From JAGPUQ01 sp036961295 (lineage in GTDB: Bacteria > Pseudomonadota > Gammaproteobacteria > Pseudomonadales > Porticoccaceae), in the NCBI GenBank assembly GCA_036961295.1, contig JBALVX010000001.1, positions 1,178,001-1,242,000 on the forward strand: a DNA stretch of 64,000 nucleotides, in the 5' to 3' direction. The translations under genes and the position numbers were made by a program. Positions 7,917-20,137 of this stretch are shown here, in pieces (position 1 is the first letter of the stretch; every line of letters begins with the position of its first letter). The notes under the pieces are model-generated. The model searched no databases. It was given only the letters and a program-made list of their open reading frames with translations, and was not told where the DNA came from.

Positions 7917-9409
7917 TGAGTAATACCAACGAGAATGAGATCGAGAATGAAATCGAGAGCTATGAAGGTGATTCTAAGGTCGACCGCATCGTCAAATTCA
8001 CGATCGCTAATACGCGCCTAGGGACGGACAAAGATGTCCGTGCTTATGCCGTTATTAGTAGCGCCTTGGGTAATCCTGTTGCCCTGCGGCTGACCGGCAA
8101 AGACTTCCGGCACTGGTTACGTTTACAGGCCTATCAACATCAAGACATTTTAAAAAGCGAAGACATTGCTGAGGTGGTGGATATTTTGTCTGCTCATGCT
8201 CAGTTCAAAGGAGATGAGATGTGTGTTTGGCAGCGCGTGGCTCCCCTACCCACGGGCGGTATTGAACTGGATATTGCCGATACGAATAACACGCGGATAC
8301 GTGTCGAACCGGGCTCAACCACCATTATTGAGTCAGGTTCAGACATACTGTTTGGTCGCTCATCTTCTACACAGGCGTTACCGCTACCGTCTGAAGAAAG
8401 TGATCTGGAGGCCTTGCTGCCGTTCCTCAATGTATCTAAACACGAACAGCTACTATTAGTCGCCTGGATGACCTACACCCTGTCACATCCTCGTGAGAAC
8501 CATGTCAGTTACCCCCTGTTGATCGTAAAGGGAGGCCAGGGCTCCGGCAAAAGCTTTATGTGTAAGACCATACTCAGAGCTCTGATAGATCCCAATGCCA
8601 ACGGCATCCAGATCTTTCCCAAGGAGCCAAAGGATATGGCGATCAGTAGCCTTAACGCTTTTTTATTGATTTACGATAATACCCGGAAACTCAGCTACCA
8701 ATGGAGTGATGCCCTGTGCGTTGCAGCTACTTCGGGTGTATTGGCCTCGAGGGCGTTATACACAGACTGTGATGAGAGCGTGGTTAAATTCCATACACCC
8801 ATCGTCCTAAATGGCATCCATGATTTTATTCAGGAGCCCGACCTAGCCAGCCGTTGCGTGAATATTCAGTTACTGACGATTCCACCGGGTCAACGCCAAC
8901 ACGAAAAGGACATAGCCGCCAACTTCCAACTGTTACTGCCATCCATATTTCGGGGGCTGCTGGATCTTATTGCCGAGATATTCACCGTTCTCGACTCTGT
9001 TGAAGTGATGCATACCCAACGCATGATGGGCTACGTTAAATGGTTGGCGGCGATGGAGACGGTGCTAGCACTGCAGCCCGGCGAGTTACAAGAAAACTAC
9101 GGTGACAATCTGAAGCAAGCCATGCTGGACATGATAGAAGAGGATGATCTAACTCAGGCTGTGCTGACCTTCGCCCAAAGGCGTGAGAGCCAGAAATGGA
9201 CAGGTACCCCGGCAGCTCTACTGACGGAACTCGAAAAATTACCGTCCTTCAATGTCATCAACAACGGACGATTATGGCCGCAGAACGCCATCGCTTTATC
9301 AAAGCGTCTCGGTGTGCTTCAGGGCCCCCTGTCTTCTCAGGGAGTGGAGATGCAGCTTGGTGTCCGAGGTAAGCACCGCCGTATTGTGCTTGGCATGAGG
9401 TCGCCATAA
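7916..9409 (+). CDS. P-loop helicase-type ATPase, replication protein
   Basis: A 497-residue protein with Walker A GGQGSGKS (206-213), a hydrophobic strand ending in acidic residues FLLIYDN (249-255) as Walker B-like, and LNGIHDF then PDLASRC (298-313), which is the sensor/Arg-finger arrangement of phage and plasmid SF3/D5-like primase-helicases. The N-terminal 150 residues are a separate domain without a visible primase motif, and the C-terminal about 80 resemble a winged-helix region. It starts on the ATG of TAATG at the polymerase stop. With the adjacent polymerase it would form a minimal replisome (helicase plus polymerase). No primase is recognised in the operon. Confidence 0.8.
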   Translation: MSNTNENEIENEIESYEGDSKVDRIVKFTIANTRLGTDKDVRAYAVISSALGNPVALRLTGKDFRHWLRLQAYQHQDILKSEDIAEVVDILSAHAQFKGDEMCVWQRVAPLPTGGIELDIADTNNTRIRVEPGSTTIIESGSDILFGRSSSTQALPLPSEESDLEALLPFLNVSKHEQLLLVAWMTYTLSHPRENHVSYPLLIVKGGQGSGKSFMCKTILRALIDPNANGIQIFPKEPKDMAISSLNAFLLIYDNTRKLSYQWSDALCVAATSGVLASRALYTDCDESVVKFHTPIVLNGIHDFIQEPDLASRCVNIQLLTIPPGQRQHEKDIAANFQLLLPSIFRGLLDLIAEIFTVLDSVEVMHTQRMMGYVKWLAAMETVLALQPGELQENYGDNLKQAMLDMIEEDDLTQAVLTFAQRRESQKWTGTPAALLTELEKLPSFNVINNGRLWPQNAIALSKRLGVLQGPLSSQGVEMQLGVRGKHRRIVLGMRSP

Positions 9410-9452
9410 CGTAATGGGCTCATTCGGCGGCTTGACGCATTATCTAAAAATA

Positions 9453-9483
9453 GGCGTCGAGGCGTCGGGTGCGTCGATTGGTT
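9453..9483 (+). repeat. Partial direct copy of the 41-bp repeat
   Basis: It matches 28 of the first 31 positions of the copy at 3394, in the same orientation, just after the helicase stop codon. With 3394 it forms a direct pair about 6 kb apart; with 9686 it forms an inverted pair. Confidence 0.75.
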
Positions 9484-9685
9484 TATTCTTTATCACCCCT
9501 ACCCTGGCAATTATCTCTAATGAAAGCACCACCAGTATTCTTTCTTTCAGAGTATTCGTTACTACCATCATCAACGGTCAGGTATATTAGGCGTGATCGC
9601 ACTGTGACAGCCCCCCCTTGACCTTGGCACCTATGGCCACCGAGCCTTAGGCACTTATTAGACGACAATTAACCTGGCCGGGGAC

Positions 9686-9726
9686 AAAAGCAGGGAACCA
9701 CCCGACGCACCCGACGACTCGACGCC
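9686..9726 (-). repeat. 41-bp GC-rich repeat, right inverted copy
   Basis: The reverse complement reads GGCGTCGAGTCGTCGGGTGC and onward, identical to 3394-3434 except for one base (TTCCCTGC against TTCCGTGC). It marks the right edge of the polymerase/helicase module, about 130 bp before hsdR. Confidence 0.85.
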
Positions 9727-9858
9727 TTTTTGGCAATTAGGTAGTGAAGGCATATTAGTGAGCTATCAAACTACGCTGCCATCGCTGTAGCTCTTGGCAG
9801 AGACAAACCGATGCTTATTTGGTGGGCCGCTACAGCAACACTCCGCGCTCTATCCACT

Positions 9859-12800
9859 CTAGTCCCCTTCCCTACTCAACAAATCAAACACTATCCGCGA
9901 GAAGGCTTGTGCTTTAGCTGGATCAGACAATAGCTGTAGCATTTGATTTTGGTGGGCGTCGTTGCTATCCAGTACTGCATCATCGATAGCCTTTGGGAAA
10001 TCACCTAGCATAGCCTGTTCTGGGGTGTTAGTAGCTATCTGACTCATCACCAGTGCATTCTCACTAACTTTATCCCTGATGGTGAAGGCATAGCTTACTA
10101 GGTCTTTTTCAGTTAGCTGATCAGCAATAAATACTTCATTCAGCCGAGCGATAACCTGCGAAATGAATTCTTCTTTTTTATCCTTAGCTTTGGCTGTGCC
10201 CAGGCCTTCACCGGGCGTTAAGTAATCACCGGCATCTTCTTTCAGGTTTAAATCCTGTTGCCGTAATTTTGCCAGGCGGTAATGGCTCAGCACCACGTTA
10301 TCGAGGTCAATATCATCTTCATCCAGCAGTGCTTCACGCAGCATGGGCCGAAGATTGCGGGCGTACAAGCTCAGTTTTTCAAGGTCTTTATCGTCGTAAT
10401 CCACAATCTGGGACATGAACTCATAGAAGCGCACGAAGGTACCTAAATCCTTCTTGAAGATTTCCAGGGCATCCTTCTCCTGCTTGCAATCTTTGAGGTT
10501 GTTTTCTGCATTGGCTATCAATACCGCGTCGCCGGATTTCTTAGTGCGCTCGAACATCTCTCTGGCTTGCTGATAGGCTGAGACGGCTGACTTATAGCGC
10601 TTTTGCCAGCGCTCCACCGCTGGCTTACAAATATTGGCTATGGCGGCATTACTTTTGTTTTTAACGAAGAAGGCCTCACAGAACTGCTCGACTTCCGCCC
10701 AGGTAAAAATACCCGCCGCCCTTAGCTTGTCGGAAAGGTCAAAGATCAGATCGGGGTCGGAAACGTCATCCAGCGCGGCTGTTTCATAATAGGGCTGGAA
10801 CGACTCAAGAATTTCTGCTGGCTCGTTGAAGAAGTCCAGTACAAAAGTGCCGGTAACGTCCTTAGTCGGGTAAATGCGGTTCAAACGCGAAAGGGTTTGC
10901 ACGCACTCGACGCCCCCCAGTTTCTTGTCCACATACATCGCGCACAGCTTGGGCTGGTCAAACCCGGTCTGAAATTTATTGGCGACAATCATTACCTGAT
11001 AATCATCCGAATCAAAAGCCTTACGCATATCGCGGCCTTTGAGATCCGGGTTCATATTATTCTCGGTGAACTTGTCGCCAATAATGCCTGCGGAATTAGG
11101 ATCTTTCTCGTTGAACTCGACCTCCCCCGAAAAGGCGACCATGGCGTGGATTTTCTGATAGCCCTGCTCGGCAATATACTTATCAAAGCCTAATTTATAA
11201 CGCACTGCCTCCTTGCGGGAGCTAGTCACCACCATGGCCTTGGCCTGGCCACCCAGCAAGCCCATCACATTGTTTTTAAAGTGCTCAACAATCACTTGCA
11301 CCTTTTGTGCAATGTTGTAGTCGTGCAGTCGCACCCACTGGTTGAGCTTCACCTTCGCCTTTTTGCTCTCAACCTCCTCATCGGCACCGGCTATTTTCAA
11401 TGCCAGGTTATAAGCCACTTTGTAGTTGGTGTAATTCTTCAGTACGTCAAGAATAAAGCCTTCTTCAATGGCCTGGCGCATGCTGTACACATGATAGGCC
11501 TCGGGCAAGTTGGTTTTAGACGACGGCTCAGCTGGGTTCGGCAAACGACCAAACAGCTCCAGAGTTTTTGTTTTGGGTGTGGCCGTAAAGGCCAAATAAC
11601 TCAAATTGCTCGAAGCTCGACGTGAGGCCACTGCAGCATCGAGAATATCTTCACTGCTCAGCTCTTCGTCGCTGTCCACCCCGTCCATCATCAACACTTC
11701 TTTAAGCTGGCGTGCAGTGCTACCAGTTTGCGAACTGTGGGCCTCATCGGCAATCACCACATAGTTGCGCTCTTTTAAGCTCACGCTGTTTTCGATGGCT
11801 TTTAGTACATAGGGAAAGGTTTGAATAGTGACGATAATAATCGGTTGCGAGGCTTCCAGTGCGGCGGCGAGCTTTTCTGATTTTGAACCATCGCCCTCTT
11901 TGCGATTAATCCGCCCCACCACCCCGTCAGTATGCTCAAACTGGTAGATGGTCTCTTGCAACTGATCATCCAGCACCGTTCTATCGGTGACGATAATCAC
12001 TGAATCAAATTGTTTGGCACCGTTGTCCAGGGTCAGAGATGATAGCTGGTGCGCCACCCAGGCAATGGAATTGGATTTACCCGAGCCCGCGCTGTGTTGT
12101 ATCAGGTATTTGTGGCCAGGGCCTTCAGTGCGCGCAGCATTGACTAACTTATTGACCACATCCCACTGATGATAACGGGGGAAGATCAGGGTTTCCTTTT
12201 TATACTTACGACCTTCCCAGTCTTCCTTTTCCTCAATTTGCAAATGTACAAAACGGGCAAGAATGTTCAGCAGGTTGTCGGGCAGCAGGACTTCATTCCA
12301 CAAATAGTCGGTGGCGTACTGATTGATGTCTTCCGGCACATCATTACCCGCGCCGCCTTCCTTGGTACCTTTGTTGAAGGGTAGAAAGAAGGTGTCAGCG
12401 CCCTCAAGCCGGGTGGCCATATACACTTCATATTGGCTCACCGCAAAATGCACCAGCGCACCGCGCTTGAAGGTCAATAATGGCTCTGGTTTTTTCGTGA
12501 TGGGGTCAATGGCAAAGCGCGTGGTTTTGTACTGCTTAATCGCGTTTTGCACTGCCTGCTTAAATTCTGACTTTAACTCCAGTGTGACCACGGGCAAGCC
12601 ATTAACAAACAACACCAAATCAATGCGCCAGCGTTTTGCCCGTATTCCCGTTTCCGCTTCATGCTCATCGCTCGGCTCTTTATCCGCACACCAGGGGCTA
12701 TACACCAACTCCGGCACTACCCGTAAGCGGTTCTTCTGATAACGCGTCAAAGTGTCAGGGTTTAGGTCATGCTCGGGCTTGAACTGGCAGAGGCTGAAAC

Positions 12801-13137
12801 GGGTGCCACGGTCGCGCAATTCATGGCGCAGCACACCCAGGGTGCCAAAGGTGCGCATCGCTTTATCTGCTGCATTTGGGTCGGCTTTATTGAGCTGTGA
12901 GGCCACACGCTCTAAAAGTTTACCTTCGGGGTCATTGGGGTACAGCGCACAAAACTTCTGCCATTGCTCGTCTTGGGTGTCTTTAACAAACCCGAGCAGA
13001 TCTTCTGAATATAAAGCCAGTTCGCGATTGTAGTTTTCGGGTTTGCCCAGCAACCAACCATTAGCGACTAGCTGACTAATCATGTCATTTTGAAAGGTAA
13101 ACTCGTTGGCCTTACCGCCTCCTGACAATGTACTCAT
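9859..13137 (-). CDS. hsdR: Type I restriction enzyme, R subunit
   Basis: A 1092-residue translocase-endonuclease subunit. It has an N-terminal PD-(D/E)xK nuclease (D173, then E187-L-K189 in VTLELKSEF). The SF2 motor follows, with Walker A HSAGSGKS (348-355), VTDRTVLDDQ, DEAH (464-467), AFTATP and the second RecA-like lobe ending QTLSRLNR. The C-terminal helical region binds HsdM-HsdS. Length and motifs are complete. Its start overlaps the hsdS stop by four bases, so it is translated from the hsdM-hsdS-hsdR transcript. It cuts DNA lacking the cognate methylation after ATP-driven translocation. A degraded copy of its last about 60 codons is found at 18.0-18.2 kb. Confidence 0.96.
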   Translation of the reverse strand: MSTLSGGGKANEFTFQNDMISQLVANGWLLGKPENYNRELALYSEDLLGFVKDTQDEQWQKFCALYPNDPEGKLLERVASQLNKADPNAADKAMRTFGTLGVLRHELRDRGTRFSLCQFKPEHDLNPDTLTRYQKNRLRVVPELVYSPWCADKEPSDEHEAETGIRAKRWRIDLVLFVNGLPVVTLELKSEFKQAVQNAIKQYKTTRFAIDPITKKPEPLLTFKRGALVHFAVSQYEVYMATRLEGADTFFLPFNKGTKEGGAGNDVPEDINQYATDYLWNEVLLPDNLLNILARFVHLQIEEKEDWEGRKYKKETLIFPRYHQWDVVNKLVNAARTEGPGHKYLIQHSAGSGKSNSIAWVAHQLSSLTLDNGAKQFDSVIIVTDRTVLDDQLQETIYQFEHTDGVVGRINRKEGDGSKSEKLAAALEASQPIIIVTIQTFPYVLKAIENSVSLKERNYVVIADEAHSSQTGSTARQLKEVLMMDGVDSDEELSSEDILDAAVASRRASSNLSYLAFTATPKTKTLELFGRLPNPAEPSSKTNLPEAYHVYSMRQAIEEGFILDVLKNYTNYKVAYNLALKIAGADEEVESKKAKVKLNQWVRLHDYNIAQKVQVIVEHFKNNVMGLLGGQAKAMVVTSSRKEAVRYKLGFDKYIAEQGYQKIHAMVAFSGEVEFNEKDPNSAGIIGDKFTENNMNPDLKGRDMRKAFDSDDYQVMIVANKFQTGFDQPKLCAMYVDKKLGGVECVQTLSRLNRIYPTKDVTGTFVLDFFNEPAEILESFQPYYETAALDDVSDPDLIFDLSDKLRAAGIFTWAEVEQFCEAFFVKNKSNAAIANICKPAVERWQKRYKSAVSAYQQAREMFERTKKSGDAVLIANAENNLKDCKQEKDALEIFKKDLGTFVRFYEFMSQIVDYDDKDLEKLSLYARNLRPMLREALLDEDDIDLDNVVLSHYRLAKLRQQDLNLKEDAGDYLTPGEGLGTAKAKDKKEEFISQVIARLNEVFIADQLTEKDLVSYAFTIRDKVSENALVMSQIATNTPEQAMLGDFPKAIDDAVLDSNDAHQNQMLQLLSDPAKAQAFSRIVFDLLSREGD

Positions 13138-14503
13138 GCGGCAACTTCCTTGTTGTTAGCGGTATTTGAAGGCTCTGGGGCAGTCCAGTTTCGCACGTCG
13201 ATTTTTCCGGTGACAGCAGCAGAGATTAGGGCGCTGCGGCGTTCTTGTAGAAGGTTAATAAAACTTAGCGCTTTACTCTCTAAATATTCAAATTTATCTA
13301 AACTACCATCTAGATAAGAAACTATATCTAACTGTTCTTGATAAGTAGGCATTAAGCATTTCAATTTACTTAAACCATCAGTATCAACAAATGGTTGTGC
13401 AGAGCCTGAAAATGAGACATCAAGTAAGCTAGAAATAAAGTTGCCACACAAAAAATATTGTACAAAATTGCTGCTTATTTTTTCGCTATTAATGCGCACT
13501 TTAATTGAGTTATAGCTGTGGACTAGACCATGGTCTTTTTTCTTAACAATCATGCTGATACCAGCCGTGGCTCCTGTACCGGCAACCAATATGTCACTCT
13601 CTGCGACGGTGTAACGCATAACCTCATTAGTTTTAACAATTTTTACCGGATCAACAGTATGAATATCAGAAATACGAAGCATACTTACTGTCTCTTCCGC
13701 TTCTTCTATATTCATTGCAATATTTTGATAGCCAGAACCACGCCGTATTTCCGAAAACCATCCCAAACTCTTTAATCCCCAGCCCACCGGCACATCCCCC
13801 AACCACTCAACACCTGAGTCGCGCATGGGAGCGTTGGGGTTGAGTCCTTTGGTGACGGCATGACTGATAACGGCCTGGCGTTTTTCTTTGAGTAGTTTGA
13901 TCAGCTGTTGTTGTTTTTCGATCAGGGTGTCGATTTTGGCGGTTTCGTGGTCGAGGAAGTTGGCGATATGATTCGCAATTTTACCGGATGGGAAAGCAAA
14001 GATTAAATTATCAATTGTTTGCATACTCAAATTTTTCTGGGTATTTGAATTACTAAACACATCACACTGTGCTTGCAGCAAAGCAGATTGAAGGCTATAA
14101 AAAATAAATCTACCCGTTTCTTCGCTCTCTGGGGTTATAACTGCAAGCGGCGACCATACATTAAATTCCTTATCAGTATCAACATAAGCTACCTTCCCTA
14201 CAGATGCAGCCTTCCCTAACAATACATCACCTTTTTTAGGTCTACATTTTAGAGCGAATCTTTCGTGATCTTCGCTTGAAATAAATCGACAACCTTCAAA
14301 AACAAGCTGATGATTCTGAATACCGTCTACCGAAAAAAAAGGTACTCCATCATCAATAAATTTTGGTGTTTCGTGAGGCCCGTCTTTTACTTTGCTTAAC
14401 GTCACAAACTTTAAGGGTAGAGCGGCCCAATCGATAGGAATCTTACCTACCCATTCAAAACCAGTGTCTTTATACTCCGAATAAGCCTGATACTTCCCTG
14501 TCA

Positions 14504-14504
<1 letters not shown>
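13134..14504 (-). CDS. hsdS: Type I restriction-modification, specificity subunit
   Basis: A 456-residue DNA-recognition subunit with the usual two-half layout. Target recognition domain 1 follows GFEWVGKIPIDW, and domain 2 follows GVEWLGDVPVGW. Each half ends in a conserved coiled-coil spacer (IANFLDHETAKIDTLIEKQQ and, in half two, DIVSYLDGSLDKFEYLESK). The two domains differ in sequence, so the recognition site should be an asymmetric bipartite one. It overlaps hsdM by one base and hsdR by four. The target recognition domains are AT-richer than the flanking subunits, as is usual for a locus under diversifying recombination. Confidence 0.95.
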
Positions 14505-16867
<2,363 letters not shown>

Positions 16868-16900
16868 TTACTGCTTTTCCCTGAGTTGAGGTATGGAGCG

Positions 16901-16940
16901 CCCTGTAACGTACCTCAATGTGCCCTTGATGCCAACTTGA
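16901..16940 (+). repeat. 40-bp motif shared with the tRNA-Phe-linked repeat
   Basis: It starts CCCTGTAACGTACCTCAATG. It matches 35 of 40 positions at 20182-20221, and its first half matches again at 39341-39361. It lies in the 90-bp gap between hsdM and the phosphoesterase gene. It may be a boundary mark left by module insertion. Confidence 0.65.
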
Positions 16941-16957
16941 TAGGCTCGAAATTGGGC

Positions 16958-17878
16958 TTACCACTCGAACCGAGAGCGCTCCAGTTTTTCTTCCCCTCGC
17001 CACTTATACGCCACCAGCTTCCCATTTTCGGCAACGCTGTAATCCAGGCAGGCGCTGTTTTGGTTATCGGATAGAGGCGCTGGTTCGCCATCCCGCCAAT
17101 AATGCCCGACAAAGAGGGGCTTGTGATCCGCTGGATAGGAATGATCGCTATCAATTTGGAGTTGATCGAGTTTATGAGCGTTGGTTAGGTCATCACCGAG
17201 ATGCAGTCTGTCCGTTACGTCAAAGTGTTCTGGGTGCCACCACTTCAATCTGGCCTGGTCTCGGGGGTTTTTATCTTTGTCGTTAAAGCTAACACCTTCG
17301 GGTAGTTGCACTTCCGGCCCTTTGAGGATGGTTTCGAGGGCGTTGTATGCATCACTGCCTTTGTCGCTACACGTTGCATAGTGCTCGTCCAGTAAACAAC
17401 GCTGCTCATTGAGTAAGGGCGATAGAACGTCCAGAGCGTTGTTGTTCCATGAGGCGTGTATTACCCGGATTTCTGATAGCTCGATGTACATCGGCAAGGT
17501 TTTGAACCATTCGATAAGCTGGTTGCGTTCGCTCTCGTCCGGGTAGGCATCGAGGAAGGCCTGGTGCTGTTCAGTATTCTTATTACTACGCGTTCGTAGG
17601 GGCTTTCCGTCAGGCCCGATCGTGGCGTAACAGATCGCGTTAAACTCGTGATTACCTATCACGCTCAGCGCAAAGCCTTGCTCAATCATCGGTTTCACAA
17701 GCTCAATGACTTCCCGTTGCTGCAGCCCCCTGTCGATGAAATCGCCAAGAAAGATGACCTTGTGTTCGGCGTGCTGGTAGGTGCCGTTGATTTGTGCGTA
17801 ACCGAGTTTTTGCAGCAAAGCTTGCAAGGCATCCGCGTGGCCATGGATATCGCCAATAATGTCGAAATACTGTGGCAT
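16958..17878 (-). CDS. Calcineurin-like metallophosphoesterase
   Basis: A 306-residue enzyme of the PPP-like/ApaH-type superfamily. The metal-binding signature is complete: GDIHGH (9-14), GDFIDRG (about 50-56), GNHEF, a later His in IHASW and VGHYW. Such enzymes are two-metal phosphatases or nucleotide hydrolases; the substrate here is unknown. It is a single gene on the same strand as hsdMSR, 90 bp upstream of hsdM and between the intact and broken hsdR copies, so it may travel with the restriction system. A DNA- or nucleotide-directed defence role is possible but only by context. Confidence 0.85.
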   Translation of the reverse strand: MPQYFDIIGDIHGHADALQALLQKLGYAQINGTYQHAEHKVIFLGDFIDRGLQQREVIELVKPMIEQGFALSVIGNHEFNAICYATIGPDGKPLRTRSNKNTEQHQAFLDAYPDESERNQLIEWFKTLPMYIELSEIRVIHASWNNNALDVLSPLLNEQRCLLDEHYATCSDKGSDAYNALETILKGPEVQLPEGVSFNDKDKNPRDQARLKWWHPEHFDVTDRLHLGDDLTNAHKLDQLQIDSDHSYPADHKPLFVGHYWRDGEPAPLSDNQNSACLDYSVAENGKLVAYKWRGEEKLERSRFEW

Positions 17879-18001
17879 TCTTTATCCTTTAAATTCTGGG
17901 GTTGCGGATGAATAGGCGTATTCGTTTCCGGCATCGCGCATTTCGCCAGCAGCGGGAAGGTGATGATAGTGTGCGCGTCGTAATAATAAACGTACTGCTG
18001 C

Positions 18002-18188
18002 ACATCCCCTACTCAATAAATCAAATACTATCTGCGAAAAGGCTCGCGCTTTAGCCGGATCAGACAAGCGCTGCAGCGCTTGATTCTGCTGGGCAGCGTT
18101 GCTATCGAGTATCGTATCATCCATTGCTTTGGGGAAATCACCGAGCATGGCTTGCTCAGGGTATTATTAGTAAACTGCATCATCAAGA
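18002..18188 (-). pseudogene. Decayed 3' end of a second hsdR
   Basis: On the minus strand the frame reads MLGDFPKAMDDTILDS, ALQRLSDPAKARAFSQIVFD, which lines up with the intact hsdR C-terminus (MLGDFPKAIDDAVLDS, LSDPAKAQAFSRIVFD). Upstream, PEQAM can still be read but stop codons interrupt the frame. The DNA also resembles 9862-10045 in the same orientation. It is a leftover of an older hsdR displaced by, or duplicated with, the present operon. Confidence 0.85.
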
Positions 18189-18280
18189 TTGCTAGACCCA
18201 GCTTGTGGGGCAGCACGCAAGATAAGACGAACAATATAATTCGAATCCGGCCGAGATGAGTATTTTCAAGGAATAAACAA

Positions 18281-20137
18281 ATGCCCAAAGAGCAGAGAGC
18301 ACTCAAAGACAGCTTCGTAAAGATAGTTTTTATGCTTGCCACTGTAGGAGGGGTTCAGCTTGTTTGTTCACATGCTCAAGATCTTAGTTTTTTGAGCTTG
18401 ATCCTTCTTTCTACTCTTATCGCGCTCCCGATTTGGTTCTACAAAATTGAATATTCACTTTTTGCCAGGCGAGCAATTCTAACTGCTGGTGGGCAGGATG
18501 GCAGCATTATAAAAAGAGTGCTTTGGCAGGGACAGCTTAGTAAAGCTTTCTCCCTTCTAGTCTCTTTTACCTTCGCAATATTACTGATATCTTTTGGCAG
18601 CTTGTTTGAGCCTGAGTATTGGCTAATTATTTATGTGGATGTTTTTATTATTTCACTAATCATGCACTTCAGTTCCCATATTATTGAGGATGAATCAAAC
18701 GCAGAGGCCCAAGGGATATTCCATCGCAGGTTTGCACACGGAACTAATCTAATAATAATAGTCTTTGCGACTAGTTTTTTTGACTTTTACTTTATTGGTG
18801 CACCAGATCTGCGAGGGATGGACTGGCATATAATCTTCCAAAACGAGCTTAATTATTACACAACAACATCGGCTAATGAGTGGTTGGGGTGGATCATTGG
18901 TGTAAAATCCGGGATTGATTCCTTAGCGTGGTATTTAATGCAGGTTTATATACCTGAAATACATAGCCTCACCGTTAAAATAATCGCATGGTCACTTTTC
19001 CTTATCCCCACTGCCATCAGCGTCTCTTTCATATTATTTGTACTGCTAGGATGCCTAACTATTCTTGACCACAAAGAAAAGAAAGACTGGAAACTATTGG
19101 GTGAAACCGTTAGCAGCAAATCATTCATGGCGGCACTTCTACTACTCGCTAGCTTTTATTTTTACGGAACCTATGCGATAGCTACAACAGACTGGTCAAA
19201 AGTAATTCAATCAGCTAATACTCAGCTTTCAAAAATCGACTTTTGTGACCGTGAATCTATATCAAAAAACCAGAGAAATATTACTCTTACACTAAATAGC
19301 CAGATTGACAGAAAAACACAAGTAACCGAAGAAGAGATAAATCAGTTAATTCAAGAAAAACTTTCCCCTATATTTGCATTTGCAGAACAAGGTGTTGACA
19401 GTTATTTGGACTGGTATTACAGCGTCTCTGGAGAGTATTTTCGACTGTATGTGGCAGGGAAATCACTTGCCACAGATAGTAATGAATACATCACCATGAT
19501 GAGTAACAAAACCCAACAATACCTTTTTGATGAGACTGGAGTTTCAAAACAGATTGAAGCTTTAGATTTCGAGGCGACAAATATCGTAAAACAACACCTT
19601 CTGAATCCCTATCAACTACTCCTATCTGAGGACTATTGCACACTCAAATCGACGACTGCTTCAGCTCATAGCTTCGAAGGGAACTTTAACACTGCGGGCG
19701 CCATGGCACCCGTCACTTTGTTGCGGCTAAGCGGAAAAGGGGTTAGCAAGAGAATTGCAACAGCTATTGCTGGAAAAGCGCTTGCTAAGGGTGCTACGAA
19801 AATGGTGGCAAAAAAAGCCGTGTCCGGAGGTGCGGTTTGGGCCGGGGTTGCTATGGGAGCCACTTTGGGCGCAGCTGGAGGTCCAGTTCTTGCATTCGCT
19901 GGAGGTTTTGGCGGTGCTTTAGCCGTATGGTTTGGTGTTGACATAGCTTTTATTACAACAGAAGAACATTTTTACAGGGATGGGATGCGTAGTGAAATGA
20001 TGGTTACCATAGAAGAGCAGCGTGTAATCCTAGAGCAACAATTAAAAGAGAAATATGCTTACCAAGTTCAATTGATATCAAATCAACTTCAAGGAGTGGT
20101 TACTGATACATTTATTCCTGCAAGAGATGGATTGTAA
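18281..20137 (+). CDS. Large multi-pass membrane protein, unknown
   Basis: A 618-residue protein with ribosome site AAGGAA before the ATG. The first about 300 residues hold roughly seven or eight hydrophobic helices (near 12-31, 36-55, 86-105, 112-130, 155-175, 225-262, 280-300). A soluble, charged, helical stretch (about 310-470) follows. Then comes a Lys/Ala-Gly-rich region (490-560: KALAKGATKMVAKK, GVAMGATLGAAGGP) ending in a glycine-rich helix pair and a coiled tail. Composition is lower GC than the restriction genes. No family is recognised. Its position beside a restriction operon, in single-gene form, makes a phage-defence membrane effector conceivable, but nothing in the sequence proves it. 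Confidence 0.75.
   Translation: MPKEQRALKDSFVKIVFMLATVGGVQLVCSHAQDLSFLSLILLSTLIALPIWFYKIEYSLFARRAILTAGGQDGSIIKRVLWQGQLSKAFSLLVSFTFAILLISFGSLFEPEYWLIIYVDVFIISLIMHFSSHIIEDESNAEAQGIFHRRFAHGTNLIIIVFATSFFDFYFIGAPDLRGMDWHIIFQNELNYYTTTSANEWLGWIIGVKSGIDSLAWYLMQVYIPEIHSLTVKIIAWSLFLIPTAISVSFILFVLLGCLTILDHKEKKDWKLLGETVSSKSFMAALLLLASFYFYGTYAIATTDWSKVIQSANTQLSKIDFCDRESISKNQRNITLTLNSQIDRKTQVTEEEINQLIQEKLSPIFAFAEQGVDSYLDWYYSVSGEYFRLYVAGKSLATDSNEYITMMSNKTQQYLFDETGVSKQIEALDFEATNIVKQHLLNPYQLLLSEDYCTLKSTTASAHSFEGNFNTAGAMAPVTLLRLSGKGVSKRIATAIAGKALAKGATKMVAKKAVSGGAVWAGVAMGATLGAAGGPVLAFAGGFGGALAVWFGVDIAFITTEEHFYRDGMRSEMMVTIEEQRVILEQQLKEKYAYQVQLISNQLQGVVTDTFIPARDGL

Larger units (their letters stand above)
9410..9858. 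other. Intergenic region with paired repeats
   Basis: This 449-bp gap between the helicase gene and hsdR holds a partial direct copy (9453-9483) and the right inverted copy (9686-9726) of the 41-bp repeat, facing each other across about 200 bp. A 61-codon frame between them has no support. The arrangement would suit an origin of replication or a recombination site. Nothing further is seen to 9858. Confidence 0.5.

Noticed and set aside
9483..9668. 61-codon gene between repeat copies
   Set aside because: No ribosome site, random composition, and located between repeat elements.
10897..12739. Several plus-strand frames within hsdR
   Set aside because: All are antisense shadows of the continuous hsdR reading frame, which has full motif support.
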